DNA of 64,000 nucleotides from Turbatrix aceti (taxonomy: Eukaryota > Nematoda > Chromadorea > Rhabditida > Panagrolaimidae). Position numbers and translations under genes: made by a program. Shown here piece after piece: positions 24,052-34,717 of the stretch (positions are counted from its first letter, which is position 1; every line of letters starts with the position of its first letter). A model generated the notes under the pieces. That model saw only the letters and a program-made list of their open reading frames with translations, made no database searches and was not told where the DNA came from. Location of the stretch: the NCBI GenBank assembly GCA_963969345.1, contig OZ017768.1:620001-684000 (forward strand), given 5' to 3'.

Positions 24052-26288
24052 GATGGCAAAAATAGTGTTCAACAAATCATTTGTTTTTGTCGTTGAAAAT
24101 GACACCAGTAATTATGATGCGCAAAAAAATGTACAGTTGAAGGAAAAAATTCTTCAAGGACGATCAAATCAGGTGCAATATTAAAAACAAGCTGAAAAAA
24201 ATAAACAGAAGAAATAAATAATTGTTACGACAAGTATGTATTTACGCGGATAGACACGCAAGACGACAATGATACTGAAAAAGGCGTTTCCAGAAGGAAA
24301 AACGATTTACTCAACAGGAGTAAAGTTTATAAAAAACTCGCTCTTGAGAAGAAATCAAAAGCAATCACAGTAAAAATTCAAAGCTATATGTATTTTTCAC
24401 GCTTAAAAGATATATTTATCACGCTTTAAGAGACTTGATAGACTGACTATATCGCTCGTAATACATAATTTTACGCTCTTTCGCATGATTTACCATATCC
24501 GGAGGCCCAATTTAGCACAACGGGGTGAGTGAGCAAACGATTGACAGAAAGAAAACTGGTTATTACATAATTTTTTGTTCACTGACGTTTTGATTTTGCA
24601 TCTGCGCTTGATTTTTTTGTGTTCTTCAATTTTTTAAAATGATGAACATATTTTAAGCCTAAAAAGGAGCTGGATTCAGATGGATACTATTTTCCCTCGT
24701 AAGTTCAAAAAATCGGATTTAGAAATAAATATGGGGTCGTTCATACATAGGTCACTGTGTCATATCCGATGATCTCGGTGCCGACACGAATTTCAAATGG
24801 TTCAAAAAAGTTTTGAGATAAAAAAATGTTTAGATGATTAAAAAAATCTGACTGTTTTTGTAACAATTTTTTTTACAAAACTGAAACAAGTCGTAAATTT
24901 CTTTACATCAATCAAAATATCCAAGCGACTTCAACTGTCAAACGCTACTGAAAATGGTTTTCCTTCAATTCTTTTCCTGTTGTTGTCATCTCAATTACGG
25001 GTCAGTTATATAAATTTTGTGATCGTCAACAGGTATGCAGGTAATTGGAGTTGCGTGTGCAGTATCAATTGATGTCAGATTAATTGACTGTGAATGCCGC
25101 TCACAAAAATAGTATGAAGAAAGATGAAAAATAACATAACTGTAACATATCTGTGTGCAACGTTTGCGTGCAGATGCCGGCGCGTTTTGTTTTTACAGAC
25201 TGACTCAAGACTCCAGTACACCCTACCGCAGGTTATCAAGCATACCGATCAGTACAATAACAGTGAGAAAAACAAAATCAATATCCCTCTCGTTTCCGTC
25301 ATCACCAGACTCGGGTGTGAAAAGAAAACATGTCGTATGAATGAAAGCGAGCGAGCGATTTATTTGAAAAGGGGAAAAAAAGTGAAAATCACGGTTGTGC
25401 ATGGAAACACAAAACAATCGAGAATACAATGAAAAAACAACGGCGCGCAGGAACAATAGAAGAGGGGTTCCATGAACAAGTGGCACAGATCGGCTGGCAG
25501 TCCCCTGCGATCTACCTATCCCCTTTGTCGAAGTCACCGATCATGAAGGAACTACACGCGTCCGAGCGGACGCGCGCACGACCTTGACGCAGCACACTCC
25601 GTCCAGCCAGCCCCCCTCCCCCCAAAACTATTACTAGTACTATTAATTCGCACTACTGCGGGGTGGGTGGTTCATTTGATCGCTCGTTTATTCATGGTCA
25701 GGGCAAAAAAAGGGAAAGGCGAAGGAATGAGATCCGTAGATTTACCTCCCGCAGGATAATCGAAAATATTAGAAAAGGATATGTTACTGTAAGTTTTCTT
25801 ACAAAAAACTAAATTTTATTGTTTGTTTGAGAACAGTATATCGTATGCAACTGATTAATTACATTAATAAAAACAGTGCGTCGGTTTTAATTGAAACCAA
25901 AATTATGATGCTAAATTTTTGAGCGAAACGGAATACCGAAGTGTACCAGAAATTCTAAGTTTACCTGTAAAAGCTGTATATCGTGTATACCAAAAATGAA
26001 TTGTATGTTTGTACAAAACAAATCACCCATGACATTGTTTCGAAGCAAGTTGCGTACGCAAACAATCTTTCTTTTTGCCTGCTCGACTGCCAGCATGCCT
26101 TTCTTGAATAAGCTTATCCGATAACAACAATGAACAATAAAAAGACACATTTTGTTGAATGAGGGTTTCTTGTGTTGACACACTTTAAATTCAATATTTT
26201 TCAAAATGCTTTCAAACCAAGAAAAATTGAATGACGAAACAAAAAATAATACCGCTGGCAAAACTCGATTCTCAAAGCGGTTCCCTTC
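24052..26288. other. Intergenic region
   Basis: Mixed composition. The part around 25440-25620 is GC-richer with G/C-runs but holds no spliced or long frame of coding character. No RNA gene or repeat copy was recognised until the tRNA at 26289. Confidence 0.4.
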
Positions 26289-26378
26289 GCCTGGATGACT
26301 CCTCGCGGTGGTCCGCGGTGCAGGCTTCAAACCTGTAGACGCCTCGCGGCGTAGTGGTTCGATTCCACCTTCGGGGTG
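26289..26378 (+). tRNA. tRNA-Sec(TCA), selenocysteine
   Basis: The stretch matches eukaryotic selenocysteine tRNA closely: anticodon arm GCAGGCTTCAAACCTGT with a 7-base loop and anticodon TCA, a 6-bp D stem (TCGCGG/CCGCGG) with loop TGGT, a 5-bp variable arm (ACGCC TCGC GGCGT), and T arm GTGGTTCGATTCCAC, which also serves as the B box. A TTTT Pol III stop lies at 26383-26386. Two points are odd: the linker between acceptor and D stems is about three bases longer than usual, and the acceptor stem GCCTGGA/TTCGGGGT has one G-G mismatch. It could therefore be a diverged functional copy or a recent pseudogene. It implies that the selenocysteine pathway exists, or recently existed, in this organism. 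Confidence 0.72.
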
Positions 26379-26594
26379 TAACTTTTGCATGGTTACTTCT
26401 TCTTGTGCCACGGTAACTGTGGCGCAATCCCCCGGGAATTATCCCCGGGAATCCCGGTATACGTACTCCACTACTTTAGTTTGAAAATTTTAAAAAGGTG
26501 ATTTGAATCATCATCAACGCAAAACAGCCATTAGTATCGAATACTTTTATCAACACATAGTTTTTTTTCTTATTGTTAAATTTTACCAATAAAT

Positions 26595-26813
26595 TTGACT
26601 CAAAAAAGTGTCAGGGAAGAAAAAATTCGCCCTTTTTTTAATTTGATCGCCAAGTCTCTCCGGGGATTCCTGTCAGACTGGCGCCCTACAGATGACTACG
26701 TGGAAGCCAAACGACCGCTAGGACGACCACGCATGCGCTGGACCGACGACCTCGCCATTGCCTACAACGCTCCTACCAAAGATTTTAACTTCAGGCGAAT
26801 TGTTTATCTTTGA
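26595..26813 (+). mobile_element. Remnant of a LINE-type endonuclease/reverse transcriptase
   Basis: The 72-aa frame contains KRPLGRPRMRWTDDLA. The motif GRPxxRWxDD is a hallmark of the C-terminal end of non-LTR retrotransposon ORF2 proteins of the RTE/CR1-like kind. Nothing of the catalytic domain remains upstream, so this is a 5'-truncated dead scrap. It sits between tRNA-Sec and the S28 peptidase gene. Confidence 0.6.
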
Positions 26814-27013
26814 TTACCCCTATTCGTACGACCCCAGTGATTTGTATTAATCCCGTGCGTACGAGTAAGAGAAATAAATTGGAAAAGCAGAAATATTTTT
26901 TTCATTTATGAAATGTACCAAAAAATTATTTTTTTTATTTCAACATTTCTCAGTCAGTGATTAGTTATCATTAGACCGGATGTTAGAAAGCACAAATGAT
27001 CTAATAAGCATTG

Positions 27014-28712
27014 CTACATAGGTTTTTGCCCCCAGGGATATTCATAAACTAAAGAACGACAATTAGCTGTCGAATTGTATGGTCCGTCGAAAACTGGCAG
27101 AGCTTGCTGCTTTACCGGACATCCCAACTCCGACGTTCCATTCAACCAGCAGGAAATCACTTGAACTGCTTGGTACCTAGCATTGACAACACTCGGTGGA
27201 TCACATGAGTTTGGTTGTCGCAGATCCAGGTGATGAGCGGATCCGGTGATGAAATAGTTGTAGATACCTCTGGATTGCGCGTTGGCAATACCCAGTGTGC
27301 TGTCGGTGACCCCGCCCCCCCTCCAGGGATCCAGTTCGCCATTTGTGAATATTATATTTGTTGCCATGGAAAAGTCAAAGCCATAAATCTGCTTTACAGC
27401 ATAAGGATTCAAAAAATCGGCTGCGTAATGTGTGTTATTATACCAATCAACACATATTTTACTCATTATTGAGATAACATTAGTTGCGTTGCACGATGCA
27501 TTGAAAAAATCGTTTGGCATCCCGAGAGTGCACATTGGCATGAACATTTCTGTACAAACCTGCCAATTCCATAGAATATCAACAACATTATTATTGTATC
27601 CGACTGGCAAATCGGTGACATTGAGCTCTCCGGTGCCATTGTAGAACACCCCAATTGCAGCTGCAAGTGATGTTGCCAATTCAGTCTTTGGTGACGAAAT
27701 GTTCAGCCCTAAAAACTGTTGACATGCTAAAGCAGCTGGCCACCCTTGCATAGGATCAATTGGATACGGATAGTTCAATTGAACTATTGCTTCTAGTCCA
27801 ATCTGTATATACGTGTACAGAGCCCGTCTGCTATTATTAGTGCCAACGATATTATCCTGAAAATATGAATTTTGATCTTTTAACTGCTATTTTTTTAAAT
27901 AACCTTTATTTTAAAAATGCGATTTAAATCTTCGGCTGGCAGTCGCCAAATGGTGTTGAGGGCGTTTTCTAGGACATCAGAATCACATCCCAATTTTATG
28001 AGAGTCTGTTTAACAGTGTGATCAAAAGCGCCAACGCTTACTCCATTGTCATAAAAATAAAGAACTGGAGCCGAAGCAGCCCATGCACCGACGGTCAATG
28101 TTGGATACTTCATTCGAAACCAAGTTGCCAACATGCCGCCATATGAGCCTCCAAAAACCACAACTTTTGCTTCTGCATGGAGTCCGAGTTTCTCTTTAAC
28201 CCATGGAAGAAAAACAGCAAAATCTGCTAAAGCTTGAATCGACGAAAGGTAACCCAAGTGTTTGAACGTCGTGTTGAAGTCATTGTACGGCGAAGAAGAA
28301 CCGTAATATCGGTGTTCAGCAAACACGACGGCAGCGTTGAATAGAGGAGCCAAATCAAACATGATGCCAGTCATCTCGGTGAAAACCTCAATTTGGGCTT
28401 CGTTTCCGGCGTAAAAAAATACTGGTCCGCCTGGTTTGTAGAAAGTTGTGTTGTGCAGATACCTGAAAAAACCTCATTTGTAATATTATCAACATGCTAA
28501 ACCTCAGCAACATACTTAAGTCGAAACTTGATATCTGCGGTGTAAGCAAAGTGATTCAGAGGTAAAATTTGATCCGTATAGTTTGTCTCATAATAATAGA
28601 CAACGTTGCTGGAGTTGAAGTTAATATTATTATGTGCCAAAGAATCTGCAATCCCAATTACAAATACAGCAATCATACATGCGCCCATTCGGGCAATTGT
28701 TGTGACAATCAT
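27014..28712 (-). CDS. Secreted S28 serine carboxypeptidase (prolyl carboxypeptidase/DPP-II-like), copy 1
   Basis: Exons 28516-28712, 27904-28462, 27014-27856, about 532 aa; a second ATG at 28727 would add five residues. An N-terminal signal peptide (MIVTTIARMGACMIAVFVIG) sends it to the secretory or lysosomal route. The S28 family cuts peptides next to proline. The nucleophile Ser lies in GGSYGGML, the Asp in NGELDPWRGG and the His in GSAHHLDLRQ; FAEHRYYG is also present. Many Asn-X-Thr/Ser sites suggest glycosylation. The exon-2 length of 559 bases is the same in all four S28 copies in the window. The final ~290 bases, including part of the 3' UTR, are almost identical to the oppositely oriented copy at 29756. 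The gene points away from that copy. Confidence 0.88.
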
Positions 28713-29164
28713 ACTAAAAAATGACAATGATCAAGCAGCAAATCTCAATTTTTGTATTTATTTATTTTATTTATTTCACCATTACTCAGTGGTTAGTTAT
28801 CATTAGACCAGATGTTAGGAGGCACAAATGACGTCCACGTAGGCGTAAATGTCTCGATTCGTTTTGGTCGCGATTTCTTTTGTATTTATATTATAATCGT
28901 TTTATGAAAAATGTAAGAGGAACGCCCTACTGTTAGAGTTTAGAATCACAAAACGATATGACGTTACGTTTTGCACCAATCGCATTTTTCAATGCAACGC
29001 AAGGGAAGTAAAATTGTAACTGCTTATCGCAAATGTTGGACAGAAGAATTGTGTAATCAATGTTGGCCAGAAATAAATAAAATTTTTTATTGTTTTGCTT
29101 AAAAACAAAAGAAAAAATACATCGTTGTCAGTGCCACAAGTTTAAACTGAATGGTGCCACAAGT

Positions 29165-29270
29165 TTAAACTGTTGGCTGAATGGAATGTCAAAATTGGAA
29201 TGCTTTGTTAAGCAACAAGTTTTCGAAGGATCGTACAACGAATGTGGGGCTTTGGTATATGAATACCTTT
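29165..29270 (+). pseudogene. Fragment of an S28 peptidase 3' end
   Basis: The frame reads CWLNGMSKLECFVKQQ, then FEGSY and ALVYEY, matching the last 35 residues of the S28 genes with several changes and gaps. No other exon is nearby. It lies between the two head-to-head S28 genes and probably marks an old third copy. Confidence 0.65.
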
Positions 29271-29692
29271 GTCGGAATGTACTTACAGGTTACATCTTTA
29301 ATTGTCAAAATTGATAACGCTGTGCCAACAGCGTTGCTATAACTAACAAATTAAGACACTGACGCTTACATGAACCTTATCTGTGATTGCAAACCACTGA
29401 GAATGCAGTGAAAATTTTTTTTTAAGTTGCTGTACAAAGTTGTCCTATGTACAGCAATTTTCATGAATAAAAAATGAAATGTGTGTAATATAATAAATTC
29501 AAAACAAATTTAAACATACAGAATAGAATGCATTAACAATCTGCTTACAACTTTTCACAGGAGTGTCTTAATTTTTTGTCAGATAGTAAATTCCAAACAA
29601 ATCTAAAAACGGACAAGCGTGAACAAAATTGCGTCTCGTATCATAGACAAGAATTTATCAGACAAGATGTTGCCTTTAAATTTTGTTCTCAA

Positions 29693-29699
29693 TATAAAA
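29693..29699 (+). promoter_or_regulatory. TATA-like box of S28 copy 2
   Basis: TATAAAA about 57 bases before the ATG at 29756. Confidence 0.35.
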
Positions 29700-29755
29700 A
29701 CAAATCGTAGCCCGATTGTAAAATTATTTATCTTTTTTTTAGAATCATCAGCAAA

Positions 29756-31515
29756 ATGATCACTGCTTGGACATGCGCCTTGATATTTATTATCCTTGGT
29801 TTCGGAAGTACCGATGCCCTAAAATCAATACAGGAGCAATCGACCGTCAGAAACATTGACTTTAACTCTAGCAAAGTTGTCTATAACTATGCAACTAACT
29901 ATACGGACGACATATTTCCCCTGAATCACTTTGCCTACACCACGGATCACAAGTTTCGTCTCAAGTAAGCTTTTTATGCGCGTCAAGGGAAAAAAATATT
30001 ATTCAGATATTTGCACAATACAACCTTCTACAAACCAGGAGGCCCAATATTTTTCTACGCCGGCAACGAGGGTCCGATCGAAGCTTTTGCCGACAATACC
30101 GGCATCATGTATGACTTGGCTCCTCAATTCAACGCCGCAATCGTCTTTGCCGAACATCGATACTATGGCCAATCGGTACCGTACAAAGATCACAACAAGA
30201 CGTACAATAACTTGGGTTATCTGACATCGATCCAGGCATTAGCGGACTTTGCGGTTTTTATTCCATGGTTCAAGGAAAAATTGGGTTTAAATCCTACCGC
30301 TAAAGTTGTTATCTTTGGGGGCTCATACGGTGGCATGCTAGGAGCATGGTTCAGAATCAAGTACCCAACTTTGTCGGTTGGCGCTTGGGCTTCATCCGCG
30401 CCAGTGCTCTTCTTTCCAAATACTGAAGTCAGTTTTGCGACGTACGACCACACAGTTAAACATGATTTTGTAAAATCAGGCTGCGATTCAAATGTCCTGG
30501 AAAAAGCGCTAAAAACAATTTGGCGACTGCCAGCTGAGGACTTGAACCGTATTTTTAAAATTGAGGTTAGTTCATAAATAATATGCAAATTTGGAGAACA
30601 AAATCATGTTTCTAGGATAACCTCATTGACACATTTGAAGGAAGCAGAACTGACTTGTACACGTACGTTCAGTACGCATTCGAAACTCTATCTGTAACCA
30701 ATTATCCCTACCCTAACAGCTTCGTTTATCCAATGCCAGGTTGGCCTGTAGCTGTTGCATGTCAACAGTTTTCAGGTCTAAATTCCTCTTCATCAGATAT
30801 CGAACTGGCCACCGCACTCGCTGCTGTTGTTGGTGTGTGTTACAATTCTACCGGACAGGTCACTTCCACAGATTATACAGCTCAGTGCTACCGAAATCGA
30901 CCAATTAATATAAGGAACGACAAAATTAAGCAAGAAAACGAACTTTGCAGAAATGAATGGTTTTACCAAATCTGCACTGAAATTGTCATGCCGATGTGCT
31001 CGTTTGGTCCGCAAAATGATTTTTTTAATGTGTCCTGTGATGCTACCAATGCTGTGTCCAAGCTTGCCGATGGCTGCGTTAAACTATTCCAGAACATGGG
31101 TTATAAGGCTGATTTCATGAATCCTAACGCTGTAAGGCAGATTTACGGCTTTGACTTTTCTTCGGCAACAAATATAATATTCACAAATGGCGAGATGGAT
31201 CCTTGGAGCGGAGGTAGAGTCACCAACAGCACTCCGGGTATTGCCAACGCGCAATCCCGAGGTATCTACAACTATTTCATTACCGGATCCGCTCATCACC
31301 TGGATCTGCGACAACCAAACTCATGTGATCCACCGAGTGTTGTCAATGCTAGGTACCAAGCAGTTCAAGTGATTTCCTGCTGGTTGAATGGAACGTCGGA
31401 GTTGGGATGTCCGGTAAAGCAGCAAGCTCTGCCAGTTTTCGACGGACCATACAATTCGACAGCTAATTGTCGTTCTTTAGTATATGAATATCCCTGGGGG
31501 CAAGAACCTATGTAG
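29756..31515 (+). CDS. Secreted S28 serine carboxypeptidase, copy 2
   Basis: Exons 29756-29964, 30007-30565, 30616-31515, 555 aa with correct phases. Signal peptide MITAWTCALIFIILGFGSTDA. Ser nucleophile in GGSYGGML, Asp in NGEMDPWSGG, His in GSAHHLDLRQ. Compared with the other copies it carries an insertion of roughly 15-20 residues in the third exon (around YRNRPINIRN), in a surface-like region rich in charges, with two extra Cys. Its 3' end is almost identical to copy 1, so the two were homogenised recently. It reads away from copy 1 and towards the M13 genes. Confidence 0.9.
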
Positions 31516-31682
31516 CAATGCTTATTAAAATAACTCGATAATTTTTTCTGCAAAACAAGCAAACCTAAAAAAAATCGTTTTTATTGATGACCAAAGAAAA
31601 CTATCGCACCCTTCTTTACCTTTATCATTACAGACACAAATAAAGATAAGAATTCGTAGTCTCCTGTTCTCCAGAGTCTTCT

Positions 31683-31690
31683 TATTTATA
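31683..31690 (+). promoter_or_regulatory. TATA-like box of M13 copy 1
   Basis: TATTTATA about 60 bases before the ATG at 31745. Confidence 0.3.
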
Positions 31691-31744
31691 CCGGCTTAAC
31701 GCTGGAGCATCTCACAATTCGTTGAAAGTGCTGTTCGCTTGATA

Positions 31745-34223
31745 ATGGGTATCATGGCGCTCACAGGACTCTTGCTTGTCTTCTGTCTGCCCGGACTTTT
31801 GGTTTTACCAACTACCGGCTTTCCAGCAGAAGATGCAAGCGTCAACAACAGCGCTGGCTTTCAGGCAGCTGCTCAGTATCTGCTCCGAGGCCTGGATTTT
31901 ACCGTTGATCCCTGCCAGGATTTCTACCAGTTCACGTGCAACACATACCTCAAGAACGCCGTTATTCCTGCAGGTGCTTCAAGAATTGGAACTTACGACG
32001 AAAGCCAGGAGCTTGTTAACAGTCAAATAGCAGCTCAGGTACCGGCTATCTCAAGTTCTAGCTCCCTGACGGAACAGATTTTCAACCGCGGCTATCAGTC
32101 ATGTCTTGTAAACTTTAACTCTCCGTCGGGCGATCTATCCAATCAGATTAACAAACAATTGTTGTCCCAAATCGGAGGGCTACCTATGCTGACACCCGGC
32201 TGGAAAGCTCCGTCTTGGGATGCTCTATGGCTGACCATTGGTCAGTGGGAAAGCCAGTACTACGTTCCGTCCATTTTCTCGTCCTACGTATCTGTCGACT
32301 ACGGAGACAACACGCGCCACGCTCTGTACATCAACCAGGGAGGGCTACAGCTTCCGAGAGATTACTACGTCAAGATGGAGTACCTAGCTTCCATCGATGA
32401 TTACCAAAGCCAAGTTATCGACCTGGTACAAACATACAACCATCTCATCGGAGCTCCAGCTTCGAATTCTGACATCGCAACCGCCGTGACAAATTCCATC
32501 AAATTCGAGATCCTACTCGCCCTTGCAATGGTGCCAGACGAACTCTTGCGCAACTACGAACAACAGTACAACCTGTACAACCTTACAAATCTTAGCACGT
32601 CTTACCGTAGCATTCGTTGGGAGCCCTACCTTGCAGGTCTGCTTCAGGACGTCGATCCTAATTTTAGACAGGATAAATACGTCGTCGTTCAGCCTTCTTA
32701 CTTCAGTGCAGTTGACTCAATGATTGGAGGACAAAGAATTGATCAACAAGTCATTGCCGATTTCGTCGGTATTAGATTGCTTCTCGCCTTTTCTGACTTT
32801 ATTGGACCCGAGTTCCGACAGATCAAAAAAAACATTGCAAGCTATTCTGCTTCGACAAAGTCTCACAAGTTTATCCGCCGTCCAGCTGGACGCAAGCCTT
32901 TGCAGTTTTACGATGAGGGATCGCAGTTTTGTGTCAACTTCATGACTGACATGATGCCCTATGGCGCGGGATATATCTACGTTGCCCAGAACAAAGACCG
33001 CGATGCTATCAAGGCAGACGTTACCAGGCAGACTGAATTGATCATTGAGTCTTTTCTCAACATGACTCATTCGCTGACCTGGATTGACCAATATTCGCTT
33101 CAGAATGTGATCACAAAAAGTAAGTTGCTTCCCGCAAACACAGTCGCGCACATCTAAAATACGCGCCGAATGTAACATACATAGTCAACACGCAAGCAGA
33201 AAAATAGCATTTTGTTTTTGGCGGTATTCAAATAAATTTTGTTTTAGACAAAGACCTGGTAAGAAACGTAGCCTGGCCTTACTGGTTCAACTTTTTGGAC
33301 ACATCGTACATGGACACCACGTATCACAAGTACTACCACAATATTATGAACGTTGACATCAAGGATTTCTTTACCATGACGCTTGACTTGTCCCATGCTG
33401 TGCAGGAAACCGAAAACTTTGCGCTCTTGGAACAGCCCCCGGACAGAAGAAACTTTGGAGGATCCCCAGCGACTGTAAACGCATGGTACATCCCCGAAAG
33501 AAACAGCATCACGTTCCCATTGGGTAGGTTTACGTCATCTGACTGAGGACTGAAAGACAAACAATTTTAAAAAATTTAGCTGCCCTGAACCCCCCTTACT
33601 ACCGCCTTGACTTCCCGCAAGCCTTCAATTACGCCGGCCAAGGCGGCACTGCGGGCCACGAACTGACCCATGGCTACGACGATGAAGGTGTTCAATTCGG
33701 ACCCACAGGTGAGCTCTCTGATTGCACCTGGGAGCGCTGTGGCTGGATGGACAAGAACAGCACTCTCGGATTTATTAACATGGCGCAGTGTGTTGTTTCG
33801 CAGTTCAGCGAAAAGTGCTGTCCTCTAAAAACCGGCAACGTGCACTGCGCGAACGGCGCCAACACTCAGGGCGAAAACATTGCTGATCTCGGGGGACAGC
33901 AATCTGCCTACAAAGCCTATCGAACGTACATAGATGTCGATCGCAATGGTGTTGAAGAGGGTCGCCTGCCAGGACTCGAGCAATTCAATGCAAATCAAAT
34001 TTTCTGGATTACTTACGGCTTTTCATGGTGCATGAAGCAGACGGACGCAAGTATGGTTAATCAGCTTTTGACCAATCCCCACTCACCTGCACAGTGTCGT
34101 GTCAACCAGGTTATGCAGGATATTCCTGAGTTTGGCAAAGATTTCAAGTGTGGTGTCAATACGCCGATGTATCCGTTGGACAGTGAAAGGTGTAAAGTCT
34201 GGACAGATGCGCCACTTGTCTAA
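31745..34223 (+). CDS. Secreted M13 (neprilysin-like) zinc metallopeptidase, copy 1
   Basis: Exons 31745-33119, 33248-33523, 33580-34223 give 764 aa, the usual length of the family. The start is the first ATG of the frame (MGIMALTG); the hydrophobic N-terminus is followed directly by mature sequence, so it reads as a signal peptide and a secreted enzyme rather than a type II membrane protein. PCQDFYQFTC begins the M13 N domain. The peptidase domain has NAWYIP (the NAYY-type substrate strand), zinc site HELTH, ENIADLGG with the third zinc ligand Glu, and a C-terminal CKVW. M13 enzymes cut short peptides, including neuropeptides. It is followed in tandem by copy 2 with the same exon phases and the same 276-base middle exon. 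Confidence 0.93.
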
Positions 34224-34717
34224 AGAACAGATTTTTTACGACAGATTTTTGAAATGAAAAACATTTGATTTGATTTGTTTCTGTTTTTTCTATAAATTCG
34301 TATTTGTTTGCTTGCATTCAACTTTGATTTCAATATTGGTAAGTGATTTTGACGAGAAAAAACGCGATGCATGTTTCAACCCAAATTTTCCGGTAGAATC
34401 AGATATGACTTGCTGTTTTTTTGTATAAAAACATTCGTAAAATTTGATGTATTCGATATTGAAGCTTCAGGGAAAAAATCGCATGATTCATCTACTTTAC
34501 TTCAGCGTAAATGTAAAAAAAAAATTTTCCCGTCGTAAAAATGAATAAAAATTTGTTTTGAGCTTTTTTACGTCTTTTCTGAATACAAAATCATTGAATG
34601 TGATGTTTTTTCGACAGCTTTAATGTTTTTCTTGCATTCTATATTTGGCGTAATAAGCGTAATAAATACGGATCGCATTTCGTTAGTTTCATCAGTTTTG
34701 CTGTCACCAACACAAAA
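34224..34717. other. Spacer between the two M13 genes
   Basis: A/T-rich with T-runs. It should contain the 3' UTR of copy 1 and the promoter of copy 2, but no distinct box was seen. Confidence 0.4.

Noticed and set aside
24480..24560. Possible second tRNA-like sequence
   Set aside because: It has no A/B box pair and no clover-leaf pairing.
25911..26411. 166-aa minus-strand ORF starting MAQEEVTMQK
   Set aside because: It runs across the antisense of tRNA-Sec and has no motif or splice partner; it is a shadow of the tRNA gene.
26405..26465. CCCGGGAATTATCCCCGGGAATCCCGG palindromic run as a Pol III terminator or regulatory hairpin
   Set aside because: The Pol III stop is the TTTT just after tRNA-Sec; the GC run has no clear partner or second copy in the window.
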